Part shown: piece after piece, positions 17,106-25,761 of the stretch
How the letters are laid out: each line of letters opens with the position of its first letter
Numbering within the stretch: the first letter of the stretch is position 1
Origin: an uncultured Pelagibacteraceae bacterium
GTDB lineage: Bacteria; Pseudomonadota; Alphaproteobacteria; Pelagibacterales; Pelagibacteraceae
DNA: 49,092 bases
Direction of reading: 5' to 3'
NCBI GenBank assembly: GCA_902625945.1
Contig: CACODG010000007.1
Location: 1-49,092, forward strand
The notes under the pieces: model-generated
Told to the model about the DNA's origin: nothing
The model's database searches: none
Seen by the model: only the letters and a program-made list of their open reading frames with translations
Position numbers and translations under genes: made by a program

Positions 17106-17681
17106 ATGTTTGCTCTTAAAAATAAATATTTCTTAATTATTGAGCGTATCAAAGATATTAATTTAAGTAACATAAAAAAAAATAATAAATTTATTATAAT
17201 TTATAGATCTTCTAAAATAAGGGATGAGTTAGATAAATTGATCAAATTTAGAAAAGAGTGCTATCGAAAAAAAATTAGATTTTATGTAGCAAATCACTTT
17301 AAACTTTGCATAAAATTAAAAGCTGATGGTATTTATTTATCATCATATAACAAATCTTTTAGACCTCTTAATATTATTAAAACAAATTTTGATATCATAG
17401 GATCTGCTCACGATTTTAAAGAAATCTTTGAAAAGCGAAGACAAGGTTGTAAATTAATAATATTTTCAAAACTTTTTAAAGTAAATTATGATCCAACCTC
17501 AGCAAGTTTGGGTCTAATAAAATATAATAAACTATTAAATCATTTTAAAAAAAAACTTATTCCTTTAGGTGGCATTAATTGTCAAAATTTAAACAAGCTT
17601 AAATTGATTGATGTTGAAGGTTTCGCGCTTTTATCGGAAGTAAAAAAAAAGCCGGCTAAGATATTCAGCCGGCTTTTTTAA
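17106..17681 (+). CDS. ThiE/TenI-like protein (thiamine-phosphate synthase superfamily, divergent)
   Basis: The 191-residue protein follows the ThiE/TenI barrel: IIYRSSKIRDELDKL, KLKADGIYLSS (usually GADGVHLGQ), IIGSAHDFKEIFEKRRQG, then KLIPLGGINCQNLNKL and VEGFALLSE. Several thiamine-phosphate synthase residues are absent: the HLGQ stretch reads YLSS, and the usual GP/T-K diphosphate-binding segment is replaced by FSKLFKVNYDPTSASLG. It could be a degenerate ThiE, a TenI-like protein or something new. I place the start at ATG 17106, which abuts the yggS start; an in-frame upstream start at 17070 would overlap yggS by 36 bp. Its last 12 codons are built from a terminator hairpin. Confidence 0.72.
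   Translation: MFALKNKYFLIIERIKDINLSNIKKNNKFIIIYRSSKIRDELDKLIKFRKECYRKKIRFYVANHFKLCIKLKADGIYLSSYNKSFRPLNIIKTNFDIIGSAHDFKEIFEKRRQGCKLIIFSKLFKVNYDPTSASLGLIKYNKLLNHFKKKLIPLGGINCQNLNKLKLIDVEGFALLSEVKKKPAKIFSRLF
17647..17679. terminator. Bidirectional intrinsic terminator inside the 3' end of the ThiE-like gene
   Basis: AAAAGCCGGCT (17647-17657) and AGCCGGCTTTTTT (17667-17679) form a G+C-rich stem of at least 8 bp, extended by A-T pairs, with a 9-nt loop. The plus strand ends in T6 and the minus strand in T9, so it can stop both the ThiE-like transcript and the convergent porin transcript. It lies before the ThiE-like stop codon, within coding sequence. It is the clearest intrinsic terminator in the window. 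Confidence 0.88.
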
Positions 17682-17697
17682 ATGTCTAATTAACTAA

Positions 17698-18759
17698 TTA
17701 AAATGCCATAGTTAATGCAAACAACGTTTGGTCAGTGTTGTCGCCATCTACGTAAGCATTGTTGTCATGACTTGCGTGAGATACTGCGATTGTAGCACCG
17801 CCCATTGTGTATGCAATCTGTACTGCTGAAGATTCTTGCTCTACATCAGCTGTAGTATTTAATACATAGTTAGCTTCAGATGTTTCTCTTTCGTATGAAA
17901 CAGATAAGTCATCTGTTGCTGCATAAGCTACAGACCAGTTAGTTTGCTCGTAAGTTTCTACAGTTTCAATTGTAGAAGCAGCTGTTATGCTACCTACGAT
18001 TGGCGCTTTGTATGCTTTTGAATAACCAACTGAGAATGGACCAGTTGCGTATGTTGCATAGTATGCACCTGACTCTGGATCTTGTGCTTTAGTTGCTGTA
18101 CCTGAACCACTGAACTCCATGTAAGAAGCACCTAGTGTTAAGCCGTCGATTGGAGCAGCTTTAACTTGATACTCACTTGCGCTATCTCCCATACCTTCAG
18201 CTGCATCAGTGATTACTCCACCAGCTGCGTTACCTGAGTTGTTAGTTCCATCTAAACCTGTTGCGTATGCAACTTTTACTGATAAACCAAATGGTAATGC
18301 ATCTGCTGCTGTATGATACTGAATGTTATTGTACGAATCGATTGTGTAGTTGTCAGACGTACCTGAAGGGTCACCTATATCAGTTGGTCTTCCGTATACT
18401 GATTGAGATGCTGCATCTTCAACGTCTAATCCACCTTCTAATACGAAAATTCCAACTGTACCAAATGGTGTTCCAATTGTTAATTTTGTATCATCGTTCG
18501 TTGCTGCTCCACCTGTAGAAGCATCCGCTGGATCTAACTCCATTGAATAGTTCCATGTGTAACCATTGTCTAGTTCACCTGAAGCAGTAAAGTTTAATTC
18601 GTTTGTTATACCAATACCTTTAGCTGCATTCGTTTTTCCGCTTTGAATGTTGTAAGTAGCTTTTGCAGTACCACTAACACCTAATTCACCAGCGTTTGCT
18701 GAAGCAAATAAAGAAACTGAAGATAACATAACGATTAAAGATTTGATTATGTTTTTCAT
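17698..18759 (-). CDS. Major outer-membrane porin (Gram-negative porin family)
   Basis: The 353-residue protein is an exported beta-barrel. A signal peptide (MKNIIKSLIVMLSSVSLFASANA) is predicted to be cut before GELG at residue 24. The mature part is rich in Gly, Ala, Thr, Asn and Asp with alternating strands, and it ends in a phenylalanine (LFALTMAF), the usual C-terminal outer-membrane insertion signal. A general diffusion porin is the best call; selectivity is unknown. Its G+C content and codon use are visibly richer than its neighbours (repeated GCT, GGT, ACT, GAA), as in a highly expressed gene. AAGGA lies just upstream of the ATG. It stands alone, bounded by a strong terminator and a 250-bp upstream region. 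Confidence 0.9.
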   Translation of the reverse strand: MKNIIKSLIVMLSSVSLFASANAGELGVSGTAKATYNIQSGKTNAAKGIGITNELNFTASGELDNGYTWNYSMELDPADASTGGAATNDDTKLTIGTPFGTVGIFVLEGGLDVEDAASQSVYGRPTDIGDPSGTSDNYTIDSYNNIQYHTAADALPFGLSVKVAYATGLDGTNNSGNAAGGVITDAAEGMGDSASEYQVKAAPIDGLTLGASYMEFSGSGTATKAQDPESGAYYATYATGPFSVGYSKAYKAPIVGSITAASTIETVETYEQTNWSVAYAATDDLSVSYERETSEANYVLNTTADVEQESSAVQIAYTMGGATIAVSHASHDNNAYVDGDNTDQTLFALTMAF

Positions 18760-19009
18760 ATTTTTCCTTTGTTGTTTATTAATATTAGTATTAATAATTC
18801 CACAATTTATAGATAATTAATGCCCTAGAAGCCTTAAAAATACTATTTTTAGCGGTTTTTATTGTTAACTGTGATATAAATATCACACAAATTAGCCGTA
18901 AAACTGATTTTTTTGCCCTAAATTAGCTTTTAACGTTAATTTAATAGGTAATTAATTATTACTTTTTAAAAACTTTATTAAATTAATTAAACGAAATAAA
19001 ACATTTAAA
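18760..19009. other. 250-bp divergent regulatory region between porin and DUF3576 gene
   Basis: This is the second-longest gap in the window. It must contain the porin promoter (leftward) and that of the DUF3576-leuS operon (rightward). An 18-bp inverted repeat lies at 18870-18887 and a 10-bp palindrome TTAACGTTAA at 18930-18939. On the minus strand, TATAAAT at 18803-18809 (reading towards the porin) is a possible -10 element, but no convincing -35 is visible. I see no small gene here. Confidence 0.5.
18870..18887. promoter_or_regulatory. 18-bp inverted repeat upstream of the porin, candidate operator
   Basis: TGTGATAT at 18870-18877 and ATATCACA at 18880-18887 are perfect inverted copies separated by AA. 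It lies 111 bp upstream of the porin start. The half-sites resemble the CRP/FNR family (TGTGA...TCACA), but the internal spacing is 8 bp rather than CRP's 6, so the binding protein is uncertain. A dimeric regulator site is the likeliest explanation. Confidence 0.5.
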
Positions 19010-19537
19010 ATGCGTTTATATATCAAAATAATTTCTTCAATCTTAATCTTGTTGTTTGTTAGTAATTGTAAAGGTCTTTCTAAAACAGATACAAGAGAAA
19101 CGCCAGTTAATGCTTTAGAGAGAGCAAGAAAAAATGTTGAAGAGGGAAGAGGAGCTGGCCTTGGTAATATTTTAAACAGAGGAGGTACCACTTTTGAATT
19201 TAGCACATCAAATCCAATGTGGAGAGCTTCTTTAGAAATTTTAGATTTTCTTCCAATGACAACTGTCGATTATGCAGGAGGTATGATTATTTCAGACTGG
19301 TACACTCAAACTAATGCCGCTGGTGATGAGTCCATTAAAATTACAATTCGTTTTTTATCAAATGAAGTAAGAAGCGATAGTTTAAAAATAATAGTTCATG
19401 AAAAAATATGCAAAAAAAATTCTGCTTGTAATATAAGAGTTCTAAATAACTCAACAATAAGCCAAGAATTAAGAACGACTATAATCAAAAAGGCAGCTCA
19501 GTTAGAATTAGAAGGTAAAAAGAAAAAGAAAAATTAA
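19010..19537 (+). CDS. DUF3576 family lipoprotein
   Basis: The 175-residue protein begins with a signal ending in ILLFVSNC, giving a plausible lipid-modified Cys20. It continues with the alphaproteobacterial DUF3576 pattern: a glycine-rich linker, then [31 protein letters not shown]. The position directly before leuS and lptE is also typical of this family. Its function is not established. An outer-membrane or periplasmic envelope role is suggested by the lipobox and by the neighbouring lptE. The C-terminus ends in a lysine cluster. Only 5 bp separate it from leuS. Confidence 0.85.
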   Translation: MRLYIKIISSILILLFVSNCKGLSKTDTRETPVNALERARKNVEEGRGAGLGNILNRGGTTFEFSTSNPMWRASLEILDFLPMTTVDYAGGMIISDWYTQTNAAGDESIKITIRFLSNEVRSDSLKIIVHEKICKKNSACNIRVLNNSTISQELRTTIIKKAAQLELEGKKKKKN

Positions 19538-19542
19538 ATCTA

Positions 19543-22062
19543 ATGGAAAGAGTTAGTTTTCAAGTAATTGAAAAGAAATGGCAAAAAAAGTTTTCTACGA
19601 CTAAACTATCAAATCCTAAAGGACCTAAATTTTACTGTCTTGAAATGTTTCCATATCCTTCGGGCAAAATACACATGGGACATGTAAGAAACTATACGAT
19701 AGGTGATGTAGTAGCGAGGTATAAATTTTTAAATGGCTTTAATGTTCTTCATCCTATGGGTTGGGATAGTTTCGGTCTTCCCGCTGAAAATGCATCTAAG
19801 CAAAATAATCTTCATCCCAAAGACTGGACAAATAAAAATATTGATACAATGAAAGCTCAACTAAAAATGTTGGGCCTATCAATTGATTGGGATCGTGAAA
19901 TTTCTACATGTGATAAGGATTATTACAAACATCAGCAGGAGTTATTTATAGATTTTTATAATAATGGATTAGTTAGCAGAAAAGAAACTTATGTAAATTG
20001 GGATCCAGTAGAAAAAACAGTTTTAGCTAATGAGCAAGTTATTAACGGTCGTGGATGGAGATCTAATGCAATTGTTGAAAGGAAAAAACTATCTCAATGG
20101 TTTTTTAATATTACTAAATTTTCAGAGGAACTTTTAAACGACTTACAAAGTTTATTAGGATGGCCTGAAAAAGTAAAATTGATGCAAACTAACTGGATAG
20201 GTAAGTCATTTGGATGTGAAATTAATTTTAATTTTAAAGATAGTGAAAAGAAGGTCAATGTTTTTACAACTAGACCGGATACGATATTCGGTGCAAGTTT
20301 TATAGCTTTATCTACCGACCATCCTCTGAATAAGGAATTTAAAGATAAAAAAGATTTCAAAAAATTTAAAGAAGCATGTGACAGAACAGGGACAACTGAG
20401 GAAGCAATGGCAAATGCCGATAAACTGGGATACGATACAGGTTTACAAGTTGAGCACCCATTTATAAAAAATAAAAATTTGCCAGTTTTTTTTGCTAACT
20501 TTGTTCTGATGGATTACGGGTCAGGAGCTATTTTTGGGTGCCCGGCCCATGATCAAAGAGATTTCGATTTTGCAAAAAAGTATGATTTAGAAATTATTAG
20601 GGTTGTTTCAGATGGATCAAAAAATCAAGATCTTAAAGAAGCGTTTACTGAAGAAGGTAAAATAATAAATTCTGACTTTTTGAATGGTCTAGACATTAGC
20701 CAGGCAAAAGAGGAGATAATTTTAAAAATTGAAAAGAATAAAATCGGCAAAAGAAAAATATTATTCAGGTTAAAAGATTGGGGTATTTCTAGACAACGTT
20801 ATTGGGGATGCCCAATCCCTATGATTTATTTAGAAGATGGTAAGGTAGTGCCGGTTGATAAAAGCGAATTACCAATTGAGCTTCCAAATGAAATTGATTT
20901 AAATGCCAAAGGCAATCCTTTAGATAGTCATGTGAGCTGGAAATTTACAACTCAAAAGTCTACCGGTAAAAAGGCAGTACGAGAAACGGACACACTAGAT
21001 ACTTTTGTAGACTCTTCTTGGTACTTCTTAAGATTTTGCTCTCCAAAATATAAAGAAGGACCATTTGATACTAAAGAAACGAATTATTGGATGCCTGTTG
21101 ATCAATACATTGGAGGAATAGAGCATGCGATCCTTCACCTACTTTATTCTCGTTTTTTTACAAAGGGTATTAATTTTTCAAAAAAGAACTTAAATTTTTC
21201 TGAACCTTTTAAAAATCTTTTTACTCAGGGCATGGTTTGTCATGAGTCTTACAAAGATAAACTTGGTAATTGGTTATATCCAGATGAAGTTGAACAGTTG
21301 GACTCCAAAAATGTAGTAAAGAAAACTGATAAAAGTAAAGTAATTGTAGGTCCTCCTGAATCGATGTCAAAATCAAAGAAAAATACTATTGATCCTGAAA
21401 CAATGATTAAGATGTATGGAGCTGATGCCGTGAGGTGGTTCATTCTCTCCGATAGTCCACCTGAGAAAGATATACAATGGTCGGACTCGGGTGTATCGGC
21501 TGCTAACAAATTTTTACAAAAAGTTTGGAACTTAAATCATCTAATCTCCAACAGAAAAAATGGGGATTTTGATGAAAAAGCTAATGAAAAATTCGTTTTA
21601 GAAATCAATAGCTTTGTAATAAAAATAGATAATTCTATAAAAAACTTTAGATTTAATGTTTCAATAGCCCATTTCTATGAAGTTTATAATTTAGTAAAAA
21701 AAAGTTTAGAATTAAAAATAAAGAAACAAGTTTTAAAAGAAAGTATGGTTAAAATTATGAAACTCATGATTCCATTTACTCCTCACATATCTCATGAATG
21801 TCTCGAATTATTAGATTGTAAGACTAAAGAAATTTGGCCTAAGATAGACATAAAAAATATTAGCGAGGAAATAAAATTGGCTGTTCAAATTAATGGAAAA
21901 ACAAGGGACATTATTAAGGTAAAAAAAGACTTATTGGAAAAAGAGATTAATAAAATTATTTTAAACAAATCAAAAGCTAAAAAGTTTCTAGAGGATAAAA
22001 AAGTTTCAAGAGTAATATTTGTAAAAAATAAAATTATTAATTACATAACTGATATTAAATGA
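19543..22062 (+). CDS. leuS: Leucine--tRNA ligase
   Basis: LeuS charges tRNA-Leu. At 839 residues it has the full bacterial architecture. The HIGH motif appears as HMGH in [20 protein letters not shown] near residue 45. The CP1 editing domain is about 220-410 and contains [12 protein letters not shown], whose threonine-rich and aspartate residues are needed for clearing mischarged tRNA. KMSKS reads [12 protein letters not shown] near 608, and the anticodon-binding domain is C-terminal. It lies between DUF3576 and lptE; its TGA overlaps the lptE ATG (ATGA), implying translational coupling. Confidence 0.98.
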   Translation: MERVSFQVIEKKWQKKFSTTKLSNPKGPKFYCLEMFPYPSGKIHMGHVRNYTIGDVVARYKFLNGFNVLHPMGWDSFGLPAENASKQNNLHPKDWTNKNIDTMKAQLKMLGLSIDWDREISTCDKDYYKHQQELFIDFYNNGLVSRKETYVNWDPVEKTVLANEQVINGRGWRSNAIVERKKLSQWFFNITKFSEELLNDLQSLLGWPEKVKLMQTNWIGKSFGCEINFNFKDSEKKVNVFTTRPDTIFGASFIALSTDHPLNKEFKDKKDFKKFKEACDRTGTTEEAMANADKLGYDTGLQVEHPFIKNKNLPVFFANFVLMDYGSGAIFGCPAHDQRDFDFAKKYDLEIIRVVSDGSKNQDLKEAFTEEGKIINSDFLNGLDISQAKEEIILKIEKNKIGKRKILFRLKDWGISRQRYWGCPIPMIYLEDGKVVPVDKSELPIELPNEIDLNAKGNPLDSHVSWKFTTQKSTGKKAVRETDTLDTFVDSSWYFLRFCSPKYKEGPFDTKETNYWMPVDQYIGGIEHAILHLLYSRFFTKGINFSKKNLNFSEPFKNLFTQGMVCHESYKDKLGNWLYPDEVEQLDSKNVVKKTDKSKVIVGPPESMSKSKKNTIDPETMIKMYGADAVRWFILSDSPPEKDIQWSDSGVSAANKFLQKVWNLNHLISNRKNGDFDEKANEKFVLEINSFVIKIDNSIKNFRFNVSIAHFYEVYNLVKKSLELKIKKQVLKESMVKIMKLMIPFTPHISHECLELLDCKTKEIWPKIDIKNISEEIKLAVQINGKTRDIIKVKKDLLEKEINKIILNKSKAKKFLEDKKVSRVIFVKNKIINYITDIK

Positions 22063-22532
22063 GAATTATTAACTATTTTATAATTTTTGGGTTATTAGTA
22101 CTGCTAAGTAGTTGTGGTTTTAAAGTAGTTAATGAATCTGATTTTATGAATTTCAAAATTACAAACTTAACTTCTAGCGGAGAACAAAGAATAAATTATA
22201 GATTAAAGAATTTACTTTTGACTGGTTCTCAGGAGAATAACGAAAACCTTATAACCTTAGACTTAAGAACACAAAAAAAGAAAGAGGTTAAAGAAAAAAA
22301 TATTAAAAACGAAATTACCAAATATAAGGTGATAATTATCGTTAAAGTAGAAATCAAAGTATTAGATAATTTAAAAGTTGATAATTTTGTGGTTAAGAAA
22401 GAAGGAGAATACAGCGTTTCAACAAAACATTCACAAAGTTTAAGTAATGAAAAAAAATTAATAAATAATTTAGTTGTAGATTTAGGAGAAATAATTTTAA
22501 ATAAAGTTTCCCTAAAGATTAATGATATATAA
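22059..22532 (+). CDS. lptE: LPS-assembly lipoprotein LptE
   Basis: LptE plugs the LptD barrel and helps insert lipopolysaccharide in the outer leaflet of the outer membrane. The 157-residue protein has a signal ending in [13 protein letters not shown], a clear lipobox with lipidated cysteine followed by the typical GF. It then shows an alpha/beta LptE-like pattern ([20 protein letters not shown]). Sequence similarity in this family is weak, but the order leuS-lptE-holA is widely conserved in proteobacteria and makes the assignment firm. It overlaps leuS by 4 bp and holA by 11 bp. Confidence 0.87.
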   Translation: MRIINYFIIFGLLVLLSSCGFKVVNESDFMNFKITNLTSSGEQRINYRLKNLLLTGSQENNENLITLDLRTQKKKEVKEKNIKNEITKYKVIIIVKVEIKVLDNLKVDNFVVKKEGEYSVSTKHSQSLSNEKKLINNLVVDLGEIILNKVSLKINDI

Positions 22533-23505
22533 AAGTTTTTTAATTGAAAATAATATAAACGAGATCAAAGAAAATTTAATATTATTCTACGGGGAGAATT
22601 TAGGTTTAAAAAACGATCTTAAAAAAAAAATCAAAAATTTAAAAGATAAAAACACAATTATTTTCAATCAAGATAACATTATTTCAAATAGTGGTTTGCT
22701 ATACAATGAAATTAGCAACAATTCTTTGTTTGAAAAGAATAAAGTTTTTATTATAGAACAAGTAACGGATAAGATTCTAGCAATTATTGAAGAAATAATT
22801 CCAAAAATAAATAACGAGACAATTTATTTATTTTCAGATGTATTAGATAAGAAATCTAAATTAAGAAGTTTTTTTGAAAAATCAAACTTGTGTGGTGTTG
22901 TACCATGTTATGAAGATAATGAGATCGGTATTAAAAATATAATAAATAAAAAATTAAGTGGTTATAGCGGTCTTACGCCAAATAATATAAATTTAATTTT
23001 AGATCACGTTGGATTGAATAGGGCTAAACTAAATAATGAAATTGATAAAATACAAACCTTCTTCGATAAGAAAGAAATTATTTCGAGCAAATTAGAAATT
23101 TTACTGGATTCTAAAATCATGGAAGACTTTAACAAGCTCAAAGATGAAGCTTTATTAGGTGATAAAATTAAAACAAATAAACTCCTCAGTGAAACAATTA
23201 TTGATAATGATAAATTAATTTACTACCTAAGCCTAATTAATCAACGCTTGATAAAAATTAATGAAATAAATATCTCTGCAGGAGAAAGTTTAGAAAACAA
23301 AATAAACAGCTTAAAACCACCTATTTTTTGGAAGGATAAACCCAATTTTATAAAACAAATTAAAAAATGGACACCTAAAAAGCTGAAAAATCTTCAAATT
23401 AAATTACTCGATCTAGAAATAAAATTTAAATCCAATTCAAATATTAACAAGGACGTTCTGCTAAAAAATTTAATGGTAGAAATATGCGTCTATGCTAATT
23501 CTTAG
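22522..23505 (+). CDS. holA: DNA polymerase III delta subunit
   Basis: HolA opens the beta sliding clamp as part of the clamp loader. The 327-residue protein fits the family: an N-terminal AAA-like domain without Walker motifs (IKENLILFYGENLGLKNDLKKKI), a middle region with IYLFSDVLDKKSKLRSFFEKS, and a helical C-terminal collar domain. Length and the lptE-holA order support the call. Its start lies inside lptE (11-bp overlap) and its end overlaps the convergent parB by 11 bp. Confidence 0.88.
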   Translation: MIYKSFLIENNINEIKENLILFYGENLGLKNDLKKKIKNLKDKNTIIFNQDNIISNSGLLYNEISNNSLFEKNKVFIIEQVTDKILAIIEEIIPKINNETIYLFSDVLDKKSKLRSFFEKSNLCGVVPCYEDNEIGIKNIINKKLSGYSGLTPNNINLILDHVGLNRAKLNNEIDKIQTFFDKKEIISSKLEILLDSKIMEDFNKLKDEALLGDKIKTNKLLSETIIDNDKLIYYLSLINQRLIKINEINISAGESLENKINSLKPPIFWKDKPNFIKQIKKWTPKKLKNLQIKLLDLEIKFKSNSNINKDVLLKNLMVEICVYANS

Positions 23506-24349
23506 TTAATAATTTAGATATTAATTCGAATTGCTCTAAGTCCTTGTACTCTATAGTAACTTTTCCAGAATTATTTTTTTTATTTGTTATATTTACTTTA
23601 AGACCAAGTATTTTCTCTATCCGTTCTTGTGTCTGCAGAATGTTTGCATCAAATAGCTTTTCCTTATTACCACTTTTCTTATTTCTAACTAAATATTCAA
23701 CTTTTCTAGCACTATAATTCTTGGCTACAATTTCCTCAGCAATAGATGAGGCGTTTGAGATGCCGATTAAAGGCCTTGCTTGCCCAGAGGATAATGTACC
23801 TTCCTCTAACATTGAAATTACATCACTAGGTAAAGTCAACAACCTTAAAGTATTGCTTATGTGACTTCGACTTTTGGACATTAATTTAGATATACTTTCG
23901 TGATCGTATTTAAATTCCTCGTTTAGTCTTTTATATCCTCGTGCTTCTTCTATTGGATTAAGATCGTCTCTTTGTATATTTTCTACTATTGCCACTTCCA
24001 AGGACTCAACATCTGACAAATCCAATATAGTGACTGGAATTTCATGTAAGCCTGCCCTTTGGGCTGCAAGCCATCTTCTCTCTCCAGCCACTATTTCATA
24101 CTTTACAGAGCTTGATTTGCTATGCCTTACAGCGATCGGCTGAATAATACCATTTTTCTTTATAGAATTAGCCAGTTCTTCAAGTTTTTCCTCTCTGAAA
24201 TTTTGCCTTGGCTGATAAGGATTTCGTGATAAATCTGCAATCGCTACCATGTTGCTTTGGTTGTTTATTTTTGTTTTTTCTTCAGAAGATGAGTCTCCAA
24301 AAAGTGCGGACAATCCTCTGCCTAAACCCTTTTTTTTGCTAGTATTCAT
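23495..24349 (-). CDS. parB: Chromosome partitioning protein ParB
   Basis: ParB binds parS sites and spreads on DNA as a CTP-dependent clamp to segregate the origin region. The 284-residue protein has the N-terminal KKGLGRGLSALFGD box, then RNPYQPRQNFREEKLEELANSI and GERRWLAAQRAG (CTP-binding region, about 95-107). A helix-turn-helix follows (SISKLMSKSRSHISNTLRLL), then a C-terminal dimer domain. Its ATG overlaps the parA stop by 4 bp. Two parS-like palindromes lie about 1 kb upstream inside rsmG. Confidence 0.96.
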   Translation of the reverse strand: MNTSKKKGLGRGLSALFGDSSSEEKTKINNQSNMVAIADLSRNPYQPRQNFREEKLEELANSIKKNGIIQPIAVRHSKSSSVKYEIVAGERRWLAAQRAGLHEIPVTILDLSDVESLEVAIVENIQRDDLNPIEEARGYKRLNEEFKYDHESISKLMSKSRSHISNTLRLLTLPSDVISMLEEGTLSSGQARPLIGISNASSIAEEIVAKNYSARKVEYLVRNKKSGNKEKLFDANILQTQERIEKILGLKVNITNKKNNSGKVTIEYKDLEQFELISKLLTKN

Positions 24350-25143
24350 GCAGCTCCTTCAATTCGATTTTTTTTTAAAAATTCTTCGGCAAGCTTAAAA
24401 TAAGATTTACTTCCAATGCAATTCTTGTCATACACTACACAAGGCAAACCATGTGATGGTGCCTCTGATAAACGGACGTTTCGTTGAATCACAGTCTGAT
24501 AAACCTTTTCTTTAAAGTAATTACGCGCTTCCCTATCAACTTCAGAAGAAAGTTTATTTCGTTTATCAAACATCGTTAATAAAATACCCCTGATCTTTAG
24601 ATTACGATTTAAATTTTCCTTTATACGATCAATCGTTTTCACAAGTTGGGTTATACCCTCTAGAGCAAAAAATTCAGTTTGTAGTGGAACTAATAGTTCA
24701 TCAGAGGCAACTAATGCCATTATAGTAAGTAAACTTAATGATGGAGGGCAGTCTATAAAAATATTATCGTATTTTTTTAACAATCCATCTTTTTTTAAAT
24801 TCAGAATTTCTTTCAATACAAATGCTCTGTTAGAATCATTGGCAGTTTCAACTTCAAGACCAGAAAGATTTACATGCGATCCTATTAGATCTAAATTTTC
24901 AATATCAGTTTTCTGAATTATACTTTCAATATTTTTTTTTTTTATTAAAAGATTGTAAACATTATTATCTTCATCATTATTATTCTTACCTAGGCCAGTT
25001 GTTGCATTGCCTTGTGGATCCAAATCAATTACTAAATTATTTTGACCCATAATGGACAGTGAAGCGGCTAAGTTTATTACTGTAGTCGTTTTTCCAACTC
25101 CGCCTTTCTGATTTATGATCGATAGTGTTGTTGGTAATGACAT
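24346..25143 (-). CDS. parA: Chromosome partitioning ATPase ParA (Soj)
   Basis: ParA is the DNA-bound ATPase whose gradient moves ParB-parS complexes. The 265-residue protein shows the deviant Walker A KGGVGKTTTVINLAASL near residue 12, the A' motif DLDPQGNATTGLG near 40, and FIDCPPSLSLLT near 125. It lacks an N-terminal DNA-binding domain, so it is the chromosomal (Soj) rather than the P1-plasmid type. It sits between rsmG and parB in the conserved mnmG-rsmG-parA-parB order, with no gap to rsmG. Confidence 0.97.
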   Translation of the reverse strand: MSLPTTLSIINQKGGVGKTTTVINLAASLSIMGQNNLVIDLDPQGNATTGLGKNNNDEDNNVYNLLIKKKNIESIIQKTDIENLDLIGSHVNLSGLEVETANDSNRAFVLKEILNLKKDGLLKKYDNIFIDCPPSLSLLTIMALVASDELLVPLQTEFFALEGITQLVKTIDRIKENLNRNLKIRGILLTMFDKRNKLSSEVDREARNYFKEKVYQTVIQRNVRLSEAPSHGLPCVVYDKNCIGSKSYFKLAEEFLKKNRIEGAA

Positions 25144-25761
25144 TTACTTATTAATCTCCATTAAAATTATTTTTGAGTCTTTATTTGTCATACTGCTTTC
25201 TAGTTTATAAGGGTATTTTTTCGTTTTGGAAGATTTTTTTATATCTTTCTGTGCATTTTGACCCTTTAGAATCATTAATTTATGTGGCTTTTTAGCGATT
25301 TCACGTGAAACTTGTATTACTTGATCCAATTTTTTGAAAGCTCGACAAGTAATAATATCAGAGTCTAGAACTTCATCTCTCACATCTCCAAAAACTTGAG
25401 CATTAAGATCTAATTCTTTGATTACCTTTATTAAAAATCCTCTTTTTACTGGTGATTTTTCATATAATTTCACGTGAAAAGCCTTGTTATTATTGAATAT
25501 TTCTATTACAAGACCTGGAAATCCTGCGCCAGTACCTAAATCAGCTAACGATTTAAAGTTAAAATCAATAAACTTAACTAATTGAGCTGAATCAAGTATA
25601 TGCCTAAGCCAAATTTGATTTTCAGTACTTTTAGCAATCAAATTATAATTTTTATTCTCCTTTAAAACTAAATGTGTGAATTTTTTTAGCTTATCGATTG
25701 AATGATCGCTAAAATTAAGACTATTTTTGAGAATATTTATTACTTCCAGCTCCTGCATCAA
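25144..25761 (-). CDS. rsmG: 16S rRNA (guanine-527-N7)-methyltransferase
   Basis: RsmG methylates G527 of 16S rRNA with S-adenosylmethionine. The 205-residue protein has the SAM-binding motif [17 protein letters not shown] near residue 68, [12 protein letters not shown] near 103 and [13 protein letters not shown] further on, all typical. Its start overlaps the mnmG stop by 4 bp. Two parS-like palindromes lie inside the coding sequence, encoding QVSREIA and FHVKLY, so this gene also carries a chromosome-segregation signal. Confidence 0.95.
   Translation of the reverse strand: MMQELEVINILKNSLNFSDHSIDKLKKFTHLVLKENKNYNLIAKSTENQIWLRHILDSAQLVKFIDFNFKSLADLGTGAGFPGLVIEIFNNNKAFHVKLYEKSPVKRGFLIKVIKELDLNAQVFGDVRDEVLDSDIITCRAFKKLDQVIQVSREIAKKPHKLMILKGQNAQKDIKKSSKTKKYPYKLESSMTNKDSKIILMEINK
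25297..25312. other. parS-like ParB-binding site 1 (in rsmG)
   Basis: GATTTCACGTGAAACT contains the perfect 12-bp palindrome TTTCACGTGAAA (25299-25310). It matches the widely conserved bacterial parS 16-mer TGTTTCACGTGAAACA at 13 of 16 positions. It lies about 0.15 kb upstream of parA, inside rsmG. Confidence 0.85.
25466..25481. other. parS-like ParB-binding site 2 (in rsmG)
   Basis: AATTTCACGTGAAAAG carries the same perfect core TTTCACGTGAAA (25468-25479), 169 bp from site 1, and matches 12 of 16 consensus positions. Two copies so close together, beside parAB and nowhere else that I saw in the window, argue strongly against chance. Confidence 0.8.

Noticed and set aside
18870-18887. Assignment of the palindrome as a CRP site.
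   Set aside because: Spacing between TGTGA and TCACA is 8 bp, not the 6 bp of CRP. Kept only as an unassigned operator.
18930-18944. TTAA-N7-TTAA upstream of the porin, matching the CtrA site pattern.
   Set aside because: In DNA this A+T-rich the pattern is expected often by chance, and there is no second supporting site nearby.
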